A DNA stretch of 64,000 nt from Pieris napi (GCF_905475465.1 NC_062247.1:3224001-3288000); one strand, 5' to 3'; counted from the stretch's first letter, positions 1 through 12,052 are shown. Numbers and translations are program-made. The notes: a model not told the origin generated them from the sequence alone.

Positions 1-385
1 CATAACATGAAAACGGTTTGACCGATTTGTCTGATTTTTTTTTTATAATATACCTTGAAGTACGAAGATGGTTCTTACGGAGAAAAATTAAAATAAAATT
101 GAGTGAATCAGTCTAAAAACAACACTTTTCTATATTCCCATACAAAATATTCGTAATAATACTTAAAAGTGAATTTGAACTTTAATACCATAGGATAAAG
201 TTCAAGTGTTAGTGGAGGGGTTCCGGGAAGGTAAATTTTTATTTTTTGACATAATGTATTTGTTGTCTTATCAATTTTCTTTTTTTATCTTACTAGCTAG
301 ACCGGTGTCCCGAATAGCAGAATAAGTATTTTAAACAAATAAAGAATCGACTGTTAGGCGGTACGATGTTCGCCAGGCCAGCTAG
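1..385 (+). mobile_element. Helitron-like element, 3' part (5' end cut by window edge)
   Basis: The 3' end has the Helitron form: a short hairpin-like GC region, then GCCAGCTAG, with CTAG at 382-385 followed by T. The opening bases (AAACGGTTTGACCGATTTG) match the inner 5' region of the element at 55171-55683. The two also share the internal string TCCCGAATAGCAGAATA and the 3' string TGTTAGGCGGTACGA. The window therefore starts roughly 45 bases inside the element. No coding capacity is seen, so it is non-autonomous. Confidence 0.7.
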
Positions 386-654
386 TTTTATATAAAAATA
401 TACGACGTTGTTCTAAAAGATGTCGTCGTAAACGGTTTTGACTTAACTTGTAATTTTGACTTTCAAATGTGCCTTTTTTAAAATTAAAATAAATGATTTG
501 ACTTTGGAAATATAATTTAAAAAGATTTAGCAAATAAATGTCTGTCACTCAGGTATAATGGTATATATAATATTTTTTGAAACCGTGCCAATAATTTAAT
601 TACAAATCTTTCCTCTTTTGTAGAATAGAGTATATTATTATATTATTTTTTAAT

Positions 655-990
655 ATAACAGGAGGCAAGCTGGCAGGAGGCTCATCTGAGTTTAAGTGAT
701 CATGGACACTCACATTGCCAGAAGGCTCGATAGTAGGTACGTTGCCGGCCTTTTAAAAATTGGTACACTCTTTTGTCGAACGACCCTTGTTCCACAACTG
801 AGCGTTTTTCAAGGCAGTTTTTGCCGCGCACCACCACTATGTGGAACCAGCTGCCTACTAAAGTATTTCCGAACCAATTCGACTTAAGGTCAAGAGCCGG
901 CAACGCACTTGCGAGCCATCTGGCAATGTGCGTGTTCATGTGCGGTATCACTTAACATCAGATGAGCCTCCTGCCCGTTTGCCTCCTAAT
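655..990. mobile_element. Two opposed LINE 3' tails around a LINE ORF end
   Basis: The outer ~90-bp arms are inverted copies of a dispersed repeat: AACAGGAGGCAAGCTGGCAG on the left and CCTGCCCGTTTGCCTCCT on the right. Between them, plus-strand frame 773-955 reads like the C-terminus of a non-LTR retrotransposon ORF (RQFLPRTTTMWNQLPTKVFP). The related copy at 17690-17845 has the same order, VFPNRY-type ORF end then TTTGCCTCCT tail. The repeat is therefore best read as a LINE 3' tail, present here once in each orientation. Confidence 0.65.
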
Positions 991-1248
991 ACATAAAAAA
1001 TCATAGGTAATACTTTTGACCCATCCTTCTCTAGTGAGGCCTGGAATAGGTCCAGGTATGCACAAGGCCTACCCAACCTCACCATCCTTGTTATACTTAT
1101 TAAACGTTTCTCATTTATCCGTTCCACAAGGTCAACTCGTAGTAAGTCCTCTAAGATGTACAAATTAAATTGTGAATTTGTCAAAATTTAACCTACAAAA
1201 TTACTCTGCAATTTTAAATAATTCTATCAAAGCATTTATTTATCTTAC

Positions 1249-4200
1249 CTTTATAACCCTATCCTTGCCAGCTGTGCACATTCGTCCCGTGGCTTCGTCC
1301 ATGTAGAGGGACGCCACCGCGTGCTTCATATCGTGGAATGACGCTAGGGATTCGCGGCTAAAAACATTAAAACTTATCAATAGTTAGTTCGGATTAGATT
1401 TTATTTATTCAGAATTCTTTGCAAACAAAAATTTACATTTTGGGCATAAAACTAAATACAGTAAAGGGAGCGTTCAAGTATTACGTCACGCAATTTTTGG
1501 ATATTATTGGGGAACCCCCCCCCCCCCCATGTAACGCGCCGTAACGTTTTTCTGTACCCATGTATAGTTTAACGTTTCGTGACCACCCAGTGACTCTTTA
1601 TACCTAAAAGTTACCATTATGTGGTGTAAAGTACTGGAAAGTCGAAAATAATATTAACAATAACGCGTAATTCAATCCCCGCCCTGCATCGCAACGGACA
1701 AAAAGTTCGTTACGTAATACTTGAACGCTCCCAAACCCTCTTATAAAACGCGGTATTTCCCACCTATAACGCGGAGATTTCACAAGATATATTTCTGTAG
1801 TGTGAAATTTAAAATGATAATTAGTTTTGCGTACCTTTGCACCTGTTTCAATAGTGTTGTTATAAAATTAAACTAAATAACTTGATTAAATTCGTGTTAA
1901 TAGTTTTGATTGTTTAAAAGAACGGTTTTACGAGAATACTCCTACAGTGCGATATCCTATAACTCGGTCCGATTCTACCGCGTTATAGGTGGTATAACAG
2001 TACTGTTTTATTTTGGAGCGCATACAGAATAAGTTTACTCGTTTTCTTTATGACTGAATGTATGGCATCTATTTCATTCATCGTTCTAGGGATAAAATGT
2101 AGGTGGTGTCGAAAGGGGGGGGGGGGGGGGGCGGGGGTTGGGTTTTCCTCCAAATGTACTTCAAGAACTCGGTGTCTTTGGACCTTAGGCGATATGTGCG
2201 ACGCGATCCAAGACGTTGCACCTACTTAATTCTGTCTCCGGCACTATCAACATCTTCATATGGCCGCAGAGTGAGTTCCCATATATACAATATACATATA
2301 CATATTTTATTATTTTTTCGACATTATCGTATTGACTTAGTACTGTAAGGATAGGGTATGTAAGGATAGGGTATGTAAGGATAGGGTATGTATGTTTGTG
2401 AATAAATAAAATTCGGTAACAATTCCAAATGATGAGTTTAGCGAAACTGAAATGATTCTATAATTGAAGGAATATTTGGAGGGTCTAGGAGCGTTATCAT
2501 ATTTCTATTAATTTTATCAATCTTACTGTTACAGGACAGTAATGTGTCTTAATCAGATAAAAGATTTAAAAATGGATATTTTGGAAAATATTCTAAAATC
2601 ATTTGGGGAAATTAGTGTTTAGTATATATAAACTGTTTCGGCGTTGAAGGGCAGACGATATTAAGATAAAAGGAGGCACAACTTGGACAAGAAGAGCTAA
2701 TAACAGAAAAGAATGGAAACAGCTGGAAGAGGCCTACGTGTCACAGGACACTCTGATTACCAAAAACGGGTCATATGATGTATAAGATTAAGTTTTATTT
2801 ATGTGTTAGAATTAAGTGTTTTTTTATGTAACTTAAATAATTGTTATAACATTGTACTGGGTGTCAGCAATAAAGGCTAATCAAACGTCATATATAAACT
2901 AAATGCCTTTAAACGCAAGCATCTTTTTTTAAAGAAAGCCGATTTTGTTGAGAATTTAGATTTATACTAGATTTTTTCAAGTCATGTGTACAGGATATGT
3001 CAGGCTCGCTTCTCCTTTATACTTATATCGTCGCTGTAGAATGATAACCTCGTATGTCCAGAGGACCAAACATTACGGGAAACGAAAAAATGATTTATTT
3101 CTTCAATATTCGTTAAAATATTTTTGTGTTTTTGTTCATAGTTTTAGATGTTATCATCTCCTTTTTATAAAGGACTTATTTATGGCCATTATTAAAAGGA
3201 GATGATAACATTACTTCATGATTATACCAGTTAAATGACATAAGAGTCGAATAAAAAATAAATGGTTTTTCGACATATGAGGTTATTCTTCAGTGACGAT
3301 ATATATACAGTACTTACGGCTCATGTCGAAGCGTGTCGTAGCAGCCAGTGCAGACGCGCTGCGGGAATTCAAAGCCCATAATGGGTAACGGCAAACGATG
3401 AGGGGAACACGCCCCACAAACTGCCGCCCCACACCAACGACAGTGATGTTGACGAAGACCTACAATATGAATTTACACTGTAGTTCATTGTTATTTGAAA
3501 AAAGTTACATGGTTTTAAGTGTAGAAGGGTTTTAAAAGGATTCATAGATGACATGGCAACGGTCAGATATGATTGACCATCACAACATAGAAACGTATTA
3601 GGGAGCGTTCAAGTATTACGTAACGCAATTTTTGGAGATTATTGCCCCCCCCCCCCCCATGAACTCGCCGTAACGTTTTTCAGTACCCAAGTCTAGTCGT
3701 TTTCGTGACCACTTAGTGACTCTTTAGTTACTATTATGTGGTGTATGTAGAAAATAATATTAACAATAACGCGTAATTCAATCCCCGCCCCGTTTACAAA
3801 GAGGGGGGGGGGTCTCGTTTTACAACCAAACCCCCCCCCCCTCCCAAAATTCGTTACGTAATACTTGAACGCTCCCTTACGTACGTATCTGGCCCATGAC
3901 TCAAACTCAAAATCATTTATTCATTTACGTAACACAATGTACACTTATGAATGTCCATAAAGAAATCGTCATAGTCGTAGAATAGTGACGGATCTGACAA
4001 AAACTTTACAGGGCAGCCATTTCAAAATAATATAATCATGTTAGTTCTTGTCATAAATATTTTAATTCATATTCTGTGATTATGAAAATTGGCATACAAG
4101 CAAACAAAAGGGTTTGTTTTGAAACAAAATAAAAATAATAACATTAAATTACACAGTTTTCTAGAAAAATCACATGTTTCTATCAAATCCGTCACTTTAC

Positions 4201-7200
4201 CGACAGATTAATTTGAAATTTAAAACACATGGATTTTTTTTTGTAGCCGTAATATTTAGTCAATGTAGTATCCAAATATGATAAAAAGTAGATATTGGTT
4301 TTCTTTCAAATCCGACATTGTTCTACGATCATGACGAAATATATATTAAATGCTTCTAATTTACATTAACTGCCAGTTCTCATATCAAGGCCATAGAATG
4401 GATGAGAAGAACTAGCAATAAACTCTGCTAGTTACGGGACTTTCAATTTAATTTATTTATTAAAGTATACAACATCATAACAAAATGCATTTTCTATACA
4501 ATTATCTATTCTTAAATACATTGTAGCGTTTGTGTAGTACTTTCTTTCATATTTTGATGTATGTGGCAACACAAATACAGGCGGTTAATAAAAAGAAGAA
4601 AACGAATGTCACTCAAGACAGACTTTAGGGAGTGAGATATAGTATAATTTTTCCATGCGCTTTTCTATAAGAATATAAATTAATGACTCTTGTTTTGTGA
4701 AGAATAAACCAATGAACAAAGTTAAATATGGGTTATGATTTATTATAAGATAGAACATCCCATAACATAAACGGTGAACATAAACTTTACAAAAAAATTT
4801 ACGATTAGTGATAGAATATTAGTTAGACTACGATTAGTGTCAAAAGTCAAAAAGTACTTTATAAAAAGACCGCATGCGCAGGTTACTTACCAAGCTGCTT
4901 CTTCTCCATCATCGCTCGCACATTCCATATAAAGGGTGCTCGGCATAGCTGACAAATATCACTTTCACGCCACGCCGGTGTTTCCTTGCGAGGAACGCCC
5001 ATTTCCCAAACGCCCAACGCCCCATCCTCCCCACTCGAGAGCAGCCTCTGACAGCCTCCAACATACCATAACCCTGTCACCTTGTTGCTGAAAGATTTAT
5101 GTCATATAGTAACGTGTTAGACGTAATTTAGAAAAAAAATCGTTTATTTTCAAAGAAAGTAACCCAACCGACCAGAATTTAAACTTGCAAATGAAGAGAA
5201 AAATGGGTGTATAACCTACTAAAGCGTTTCTAAGTTGGAATACATTTAAACTATGATATGACGTTTAGCATCCGAGAAATATCGGAAAAACATACATGCC
5301 TACGTGCTTGGACCGAATCTGTGCTAAACAGATCTTCATACTGAAATTTCAATTCTAGCAATATCCATAGCTAACATGTAAGGGTGCGTCCACATCTGGC
5401 GAGCTGCACATTCGCCAGATGTAGACGCACCCTTAAGCTGACGATGTTAAAAATGAATTATAAGGATCAGATAACGAACTTTTTTTTTTCAACTATCAAC
5501 ACACACACACCAGACACATAACAGGCGTATAGATAAACAAAAATATGTATTTGAGAATAGATCCTTAACATACTATTGTATGTTTCATGTTTATCAATCT
5601 CACTGATAAATAACGGACAACACATTCTTCAAGCAAAAACCTAAACAAAAATAAATTTTGAATCTAAATCCAACGAACGAATCGAAGTCGAAATCGCTAA
5701 CAAAAATTAGAATTATTTTCTGCGTGTTTCATTAATAACTTCTTAAAACTAATTAATAACTCTTTGTACCCATAAACACTAGTTATTGCTTCGCCGAAAA
5801 ACAGCCCGGATGTTATACGCCATTTGCGTAAACAAGCACTCATAAGAATCAGAAGTTTGCTAACTAAACGTAATAAAATTTAGACTCATTCCTACCTGAT
5901 TCATATAAGAATAAACTCAATATATTTTAGTTGACATTTTTTTTTAAATTTAATAGGGGGGCAAACGAGCTTGCGGGACGACCAAAAAGGGCAGTCTACG
6001 CAGCCCATAGACACCCTTTTTTAGTGGGTGCGTTGCCGGCCTTTGAGGGAGGAGTAGACTCGCTTTTTGAGCATTTGGAGGTCGTATAAGTGTCTTGTAT
6101 ATTTTCAAGACACTTTTCAAAAATCTGCTGTTAATACAAAAATGTTAACATAAATAAGTAGTACTTAATGATAGTTACAAATTCTATTTTGCTACAGATA
6201 AAAAACTTACATATTCCGAAAAATTTATCTTTCATACAAATAATAAGTTCATAAGGAAACCTGAATTTGTAATTATAATCAAATATGCTTTCCAATAATA
6301 CCACATACGTATATAGGTCAAAATCGTCGAACGTCAAGTCTGTGCTGCTCTATGGGTGTGAAACGTGGAAGGTCACCAAAGACATCTCGCACCGACTACA
6401 AGTCTCGTCAACCGCTGTCTTCGCCGTATTCTAGACATCTACTTCTACGAGCAACTTTGGGAGCGCTGCCGAGAAACCCCGATAAGCCAGCAGATCAAGC
6501 GACGCAAGTGGAATTGGATAGGCCATACACTTCGAAGGGATCCCAAGCATATTCCCAAGCAGGCGCTTGATTGGAACCCGCAAGGAAAGCGGAAGCGTGG
6601 CCGTCCCAGGCAAACCTGGCGCCGTACAGCCGCAGACGAGGCAAAGAGAGCCGGGAAGACTTGGAGCGAGGTAAAATACGAGGCTCAAGACCGAACGCGA
6701 TGGAGACTCACCGTGGACGCCCTCTGCCCCAACTAGGGGTTATAGGACATTAAGTCAAGTCAAGTAAGTCAGATAGGTCAAAATACACTATATTATTTTA
6801 AGTCTGTTCAAAATCGGTTAATACTAAATCTTTGTAGTCAATGCTGTTATGATATAACAAAAATAAGTGCATAAATTAACACCTTCAGTATTATATAACC
6901 TCTGTAACTGATATGATAACTTGCATTATTGTGGGCAAGGTGTAAGATTTCTTGGAATTTGCATACATTACTAGATTCTATTTATAATATAGGTACAATA
7001 CAGTCTCTACGGCAAAACCATTAGTAATCACCTTTTATACAGATGGGTTATTCTTAGGGCCCATCAAGCTTAAATCTACTTTTTTCTGTATGAAGATTGA
7101 CATATTTGACAGTTGCCAATTAGTTCTAGATGTCTATAAAAGATGCTGAACACTGTCAAAACACGATTTTAGGTATAAGACGTGTCGAAATCGGATATGT

Positions 7201-10200
7201 AATCTCAAAATTAATATTGAATATTGACTAATAAAATAAAAAGTTTTTTTTATGTAACAGGAGGCAATCGGGCAGGAGGCTCACTTGATGTTAAGTGCGT
7301 TGCCGGCCTTTACCGCTATATACGATAGATATACGCTATATACGAGGAATTCACATCTTATATATGTCACCGTAAAATTGTAAAAACCGTTAGATTGTAA
7401 TCTATCTCGCGAGATTGTAAACTGTCGAAAGATTGTCAACTCAACATACTGCTTGCAATTTAACGTATTATTATTCGGTAGTTATATGAAATTGTTGGGA
7501 AGTAAAATTAATCTGTAATTGACCAAAGAAGTTTGAATGATAACTAAGTTAGTGTAGTACAATCTACCGAATACCGATAACCGATAGCCGATAGATTACA
7601 ATTAACGGTTTTTACAATTTTACGTTAACATATATAAAATTCTCGTGTCACAATGTTAGTTACCATACTCCTCCGAAACGGCTTGACCGATTTTTATCAA
7701 ATTTTATATGCATATGATCATCAATTGGTCTGAGAATCGGCTACTATCTATTTTTCATACCCCTAAGTGATAAGGGGTGTCCACTCCAAATATTTTTTTT
7801 ACAGCATACACACACACATACAAAAATATACACAACCTCTAATTTTCACCCCTCTACGATCAACCCCTATTTTGTATTATAGAAGATAGTTATTTTTATT
7901 GAACTAAAAATTTTTTTCCTAGAAATAATATACAGGGCAAAACGACGTTTGCCGGGTCAGCTAGTATATCATATGATGATCAATCAATATTTATTAAATT
8001 AATCATGCTCTCAAACATCATTTATGTAATACGAAAATCAATATATATATGTCAACGTAAAATTGTAAAAACCGTTAGATTGTAATCTATCTCGCGAGAT
8101 TGTAAACTGTCGAAAAATTGTGAACTCAACGTACTGCTTACAATTTAACGTATTATTATTCGGTAGATTATAATCTATCGAAGTGAAATCGTCAAATTGT
8201 GAAACGGAAGAATTTACCATAGAGTTACAAAACTATTACAGCGGGCATAATGAAAATAGTAAAAAATGTAATTGCAAAAAAATAAAAAGAAAGCTAATGT
8301 TCTTTGCGAGTTACAACTCGTCGACGTGCAACAATAATTGAACATTTTTATTATGTTTTCAAAAACATTTCATATGTTTTCGATTTGTTTTTTTTTTTAA
8401 TTTTGATTTTATTTTGTGATCGTTTTTTTTCTAAAAGAAAATTTCATTAATTTTTCAATTTTAATTTGTGTTTGAAGAGAAAATATTGTTACGTTTCTGA
8501 TTTTTTTATTTTGATATATTTTTTTTCATCATGTGATGTCAGAATTATTGATTACCTACTAAGTAATAAATACTAATTTTTGAAGTGCATTTATTTTATT
8601 TGACCGATACCCTTGATTCATTCCTAACTCTATGGACATATAACGGTCTACTATAAAGCCGACCAATCAGCGCGTGAGGTGCGTACCGTTTCACAATTTG
8701 ACGATTTCACTTCGATAGATTATAATCTACCGAATAATAATACGTTAAATTGTAAGCAGTACCTTGAATTCACAATCTTTCGACAGTTTATAATCTCGCG
8801 AGATAGATTACAATTTAACGGTATTTACAATTTTACGTTAACATATATATACATAATCTGAAAATGACAAGCAAACTTATATATTACAAATTGGTCCTAT
8901 GAAACCCGACAACAACTTTTTTGTGAAAAGCTGATTACTTACTAGAAAATACTACTACTAATAGAAATGTCTTAATAATCTTTTAATACACACCTGTGCC
9001 CTTGAAGTTCATAAGCTGTTCCCTTCTGACCTCCTATATCCCATACAATTACAGTTTGATCAAAGGAACCACTAAACAGGAGTTGTGGTATTGCCGCCCA
9101 ATTCAACACTCTAACAGAACTGAAAAGTAATAATGTATTTCATTAATTATGTATAGATAATGCTAATTTAGTCTATGGTTAAATTTATAGGCTGTATACG
9201 TTGCTACCAATTAAAATACCTACATTCAGTGATAAAATTGATCTTGCCTGCCTTATTACGAGACATACAGAGATTTTATTTTTATTACATGCTTAGAAAA
9301 TTCATTATTCAATTAATAATAAAAGGAAAGCATATGTTTGCTTAGATTAATGTTTTGTTAATGTATTTCAAAATTACATAAATTTCAACTAAACAAATTT
9401 AATGACAAATCATAACAATGAATAAAATTTCCTTTGTTTGCGTTATAACACTTTTAACTTGGAAACTGTTTATGATTTATTTCAACTACAGATTACTACA
9501 GAATTAGCATGATTAACAATATTATAAAAGAAAACTTTCCAAGCAGCTATATGTATCTTTATGCATGGACATTATCATATACCATAGAAGATTGTACCAA
9601 ATAATCTATTCTTATGATTTTCATTTAAGGTATATTGATAAAGACAATAATATCTTAGATTAGAGGATACATTTACATAGGTTATTATACTTTTATTAAA
9701 GTTAAGTTAGACAAATGACTAACAATACATCAAATGTGACCTTGAGACAGTAAACATTAAAGGCAAGCCTTCACAAGGTCATCTGTAACTAAATAATTAC
9801 TTAATGCTTACCCAGTATGCCCTTTTAATGTTGTGACTAATGTTGCTCCATTATTGTCTAATTTTAACATAGTTATTTGTCCACTATAGTCTCCAACAAA
9901 TGCATATTTTGATTGGGAATCAAATCTAATAATTGCTTAGGAAATTACTGACTATTTAAAAATTACAACATATTATATTTTACGCTATACCAAATCATAT
10001 CCTAGGTTAGATTTAGTTACTATTATGCAATAATATTTAAATATTTTTTTTGGCAATTTCCAGGTATATTCCTGCCAATTATTATTACCTCACTTATAAA
10101 GTAAACAGCTTAATATAGTACACAACAAGAATGTAAGTATTTTCAAAAGGATACTGTAAGGCTGTACACCATGCTTCAAAGGAGTAACCACCAATTCTTC

Positions 10201-11089
10201 TACCTGTTTCACTACAGTGGTAAGAGAACATTTTGTCCCTACTTACAGATAAAACCCATTCACAGCTTAATGAAAATACTACTGCAGTCACTCGAGCCGT
10301 GTGTGCTAGATATTCGCGTGTCTGCAAAAATATTATTATTATCAAACAATAAACCTCAGAGATGTTATATGTACAAGATAGGACCAAATACTTTTGTTTA
10401 ATGTGACTAATGTTTACAGTATTTTTATGCCTATAAAACAAATAATTTGAGTTATAATACTCACAGGGTTTATTCTATTACAGTCGGCGGCCAAGGTGAA
10501 CTCTGAAATGGTACCATTTTCTTGTCCAATAAAAAGTTGCCTTGTCTCCGGAGTGTAAAACATTGAAGTACATCCAGATGGCATATACTGACATATACTT
10601 GGCCAATATTGGCCAGAGTCCCTTTTCAACCATACTCGTACAGTCCTTACAAATAAAAAGAAAAAATGTTAAATATTGTGCAATGATTAACATAAATATT
10701 TAAAAACAATTGCATCTCATGACTGGTACTGTTAATTGATTCTTAAACAGACAGTGATAATTAGGGTGAACTAGAAAACCGTTGCATAGGTCCTGTTAGT
10801 TGTCAAACAGGGCGTTTGAACCAGTTTGCTAAGTACCAAAGGTTTAAAAACTAAAATTAATGGTTTCGAATCATAAAAAACAGATATGATTAGGCATTTA
10901 CGATTTGATAATATTTAAAAACACTTACTTATCATCGCAAACGCTAATTACTCCGTCCTCACCAGGTATCACAACAGCAGCGTTAACATCGTCAGTACAA
11001 CCTTCTAATTTGCTAAGTAGAGCTGGTTTTTTTGTAGTAGAAAACCTATCATTAGGTGTTCTTGGAGCAGGCTTAATTTCTGCAGCCAT
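1249..11089 (-). CDS. WDFY2: WD repeat and FYVE domain-containing protein 2-like (3' end missing)
   Basis: Adaptor of early endosomes: the FYVE zinc finger binds PI3P and the WD40 propeller holds partners. Eight exons on the minus strand: 11089-10929, 10645-10465, 10321-10155, 9925-9812, 9119-8994, 5087-4891, 3459-3318, 1357-1249. All junctions are GT-AG and phases agree, giving 399 residues against about 400 in vertebrate WDFY2. The start MAAEIKPAP matches the family. WD strands follow (TVRVWLKRDSGQYWPS, NGTISEF, VIVWDIGGQKGTA, ALGVWEM). The FYVE domain lies at about residues 293-350, with zinc ligands CQLC, HHCRWCG, CGAC and CTGC and the basic patch RQHHCR. The frame ends at ...GKDRVIK before GTAAG. 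The expected final LWD strand was not found in 1-1248 and probably lies beyond base 1. Introns 5-7 are rich in transposons. The gene is head-to-head with GOT2. Confidence 0.93.
1466..1732. mobile_element. MITE family C, copy 1 (WDFY2 intron 7)
   Basis: Terminal inverted repeats start GGGAGCGTTCAAGTATTACG and end with the complement. The interior carries a C-tract and a shared core (GTGACCACCCAGTGACTC). The same core is found at 3601-3876, 22952-23217 and 46959-47242. Flanks here are AAA on both sides. Other copies show TTA or TAA duplications, typical of PIF/Harbinger insertions. No ORF. Confidence 0.85.
2346..2391. repeat. 15-bp tandem repeat, 3 copies
   Basis: The unit GTAAGGATAGGGTAT is repeated head to tail about three times, followed by ATGTATG. 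It lies in WDFY2 intron 7. A G-tract of about 16 bases lies upstream near 2117. Confidence 0.85.
2644..2882 (+). mobile_element. LINE 3' end fragment
   Basis: A plus-strand frame reads DDIKIKGGTTWTRRANNRKE then WKQLEEAYV and a short tail to a stop. This is the usual C-terminal signature of a lepidopteran non-LTR retrotransposon reverse transcriptase ORF. It is followed by an untranslated tail ending in CAATAAAGGCTAAT. Strongly 5'-truncated. Confidence 0.7.
3601..3876. mobile_element. MITE family C, copy 2 (WDFY2 intron 6)
   Basis: Terminal inverted repeats GGGAGCGTTCAAGTATTACG are perfect over the first 20 bases. TTA duplications flank it at 3598-3600 and 3877-3879. Homopolymer C and G tracts lie inside. 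No ORF. The 3-bp TWA duplication points to a PIF/Harbinger-type transposase acting in trans. Confidence 0.9.
3905..4432 (+). repeat. Dispersed repeat E, split copy
   Basis: Two blocks match the intact copy at 18470-18625: 3905-3965 (AACACAATGTACACTTATGA) and 4340-4432 (ACTGCCAGTTCTCA ... AGCAATAAACTC). About 375 bases of unrelated sequence separate them. Class unknown, possibly a LINE or SINE tail. Confidence 0.55.
5379..5436. repeat. Short near-perfect inverted repeat
   Basis: Arms of 24 bases (TAAGGGTGCGTCCACATCTG...) differ at one position and enclose about 10 bases. Either a minimal MITE remnant or a hairpin-forming site in WDFY2 intron 5. Confidence 0.8.
5937..6080 (-). mobile_element. 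Diverged LINE-tail repeat
   Basis: Shares GGGGGGCAAACGAGC and GTGCGTTGCCGGCCTTTG with the LINE-tail repeat at 655-990 and 59845-59965. The middle has changed considerably. A similar variant (GGGTGTCTATGAGCTGCGATG) is at 15490-15560 in the opposite orientation. Confidence 0.5.
6326..6740 (+). pseudogene. Non-LTR retrotransposon reverse transcriptase, C-terminal fragment
   Basis: It begins in one frame with VLLYGCETWKVTK, the end of the reverse transcriptase domain. It then shifts to frame 6365-6736: NRCLRRILDIYFYEQLWERC, RRKWNWIGHTLRRDP, ALDWNPQGKRKRGRPRQTWR and WRLTVDALCPN before the stop. These are standard C-terminal blocks of LINE ORFs. The catalytic FADD box and everything upstream are missing, and one frameshift is visible. 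It is a dead insert in WDFY2 intron 5. Confidence 0.85.
7253..7312 (-). mobile_element. Short LINE-tail repeat fragment
   Basis: GTAACAGGAGGCAATCGGGC, then GTGCGTTGCCGGCCTTTA, matches the dispersed LINE-tail repeat with the middle deleted. Confidence 0.6.
7359..7636. mobile_element. Long-TIR MITE (family F), short copy
   Basis: The left end TATATATGTCACCGTAAAAT and the right end ATTTTACGTTAACATATATA are inverted. Inside each, TTGTAAAAACCGTTAGATTG and its complement continue the repeat. The middle (about 7500-7560) is unrelated AT-rich sequence. Same family as 8041-8850. A Helitron begins at its right end. Confidence 0.8.
7630..7964 (+). mobile_element. Non-autonomous Helitron
   Basis: The 5' end TATATAAAATTCTCGTGTC matches the start of the Helitron family at 34994-35244. 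The 3' end has the hairpin GGCAAAACGACGTTTGCC followed by GGGTCAGCTAG and T. It contains the family string GAAACGGCTTGACCGATTTT. No Rep/helicase ORF. It abuts the long-TIR MITE on its left. Confidence 0.85.
8041..8850. mobile_element. Long-TIR MITE (family F), full copy with ~165-bp arms
   Basis: Left arm 8041-8212 and right arm 8684-8850 are inverted copies. The outer end is TATATGTTAACGTAAAATTG. Inside are runs such as AGATTGTAATCTATCTCGCG and TAATAATACGTTAAATTG, and the inner edge is CCGTTTCACAATTTGACG. The spacer (8213-8683) is T-rich and has no ORF. The open frames in the arms are mirror shadows. TATA-rich flanks hide the target duplication. Superfamily unknown. Confidence 0.85.
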
Positions 11090-12052
11090 ATTTCTAAATG
11101 TAATGAAAATAAAATGTAAACTGTAAACACTTCGTCACAAATTTCTTCGTACAAACTACAGTCTACAAGTACCCAAAAGAAAAACTGAACGTCACAATAA
11201 TAAACGTCAGTTTTGACACTTCATGAACTTGTTCGGAAACAATCGTAGAAAATTCATATTAAATAAATTAATCGAATAAATAGTAAGACATAATATCTTT
11301 TTTTTCTATTAATTATAAATAAAAATTTGTTATTATTATGAAAAAAAAAAATTCTTTATATACCAAATATAAAACCATTAACTAGTATAGTTTGTCCATT
11401 ACCATCAATGCATCACACGGTAATAAAAATGAAGAATTTTCTATGTGTAATTAAAATCAATCTATTAATATCAAGCCACATCTGTAGCCTGACCTCCGAA
11501 TGACATTGCCCGGAAGACAGTAAACACTGCATTTTGCACGTCTTATTGAAAATACTGCAAACCGACTGTATTATTGCCATCTTATAAACCTTCCTGTACG
11601 CAAGTAAAAATATTTTGATCTGTACCAATTCGAAGAAGACGTATCAATTAATCGAAAAACTGATTGTTGTTACTTAGTACCTCAGGCGTCTTTTGCTGAA
11701 GAACTTATAAATACAAATTACTTAAATTGTATCTAAAATTAAAATATGGCCAATAAACAACGTACCGATACCTACTTTTCTATTTAAATAATAATGCTTC
11801 GTTATTTTAAAATTAAAAGTCCTTTCTGGGCCGTGTATTCTCTAAATTAGGAGACATTTGCTTTAGCAAACTTTTAAGTTTAAAAAAATATTCTTAAATC
11901 TGGTATCCCTAACATATGATATCTGCGGAGTGCGGATTATTTGCGACTGAGTTTTATCAAATTTATCATTTTTAATCGAACAAGTGCTAACTGCTTCGTA
12001 AATAAGAAAATAATCAGTGATCAGTCGTTCTCCAGTGACGAACAGTATTACA
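11090..12052. promoter_or_regulatory. Divergent intergenic region of WDFY2 and GOT2
   Basis: 963 bases separate the two start codons, which face away from each other. The region should hold both 5' UTRs and promoters. It is AT-rich, with no coding frame resembling a known protein. The 11413-11628 minus frame shows no recognisable domain. No TATA box or initiator could be assigned with confidence. Confidence 0.6.

Noticed and set aside
120..160. WDFY2 terminal exon candidate (VWEYRK on minus strand)
   Set aside because: No acceptor AG in the right place and no fit to the LWD strand sequence.
696..955. Overlapping small ORFs on both strands
   Set aside because: They lie in inverted LINE-tail repeats; only the NQLPTKVFP piece looks like a coding relic, of a retrotransposon.
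2103..2348. 81-residue ORF with poly-Gly start
   Set aside because: The start is a homopolymer G tract inside WDFY2 intron 7; the rest shows no known motif.
8038..8861. Two similar 60-residue ORFs sharing QFDDFTSIDYNLPNNNTLNC
   Set aside because: They are the inverted arms of one MITE read in opposite senses, so the similarity is due to the repeat and not to a gene family.
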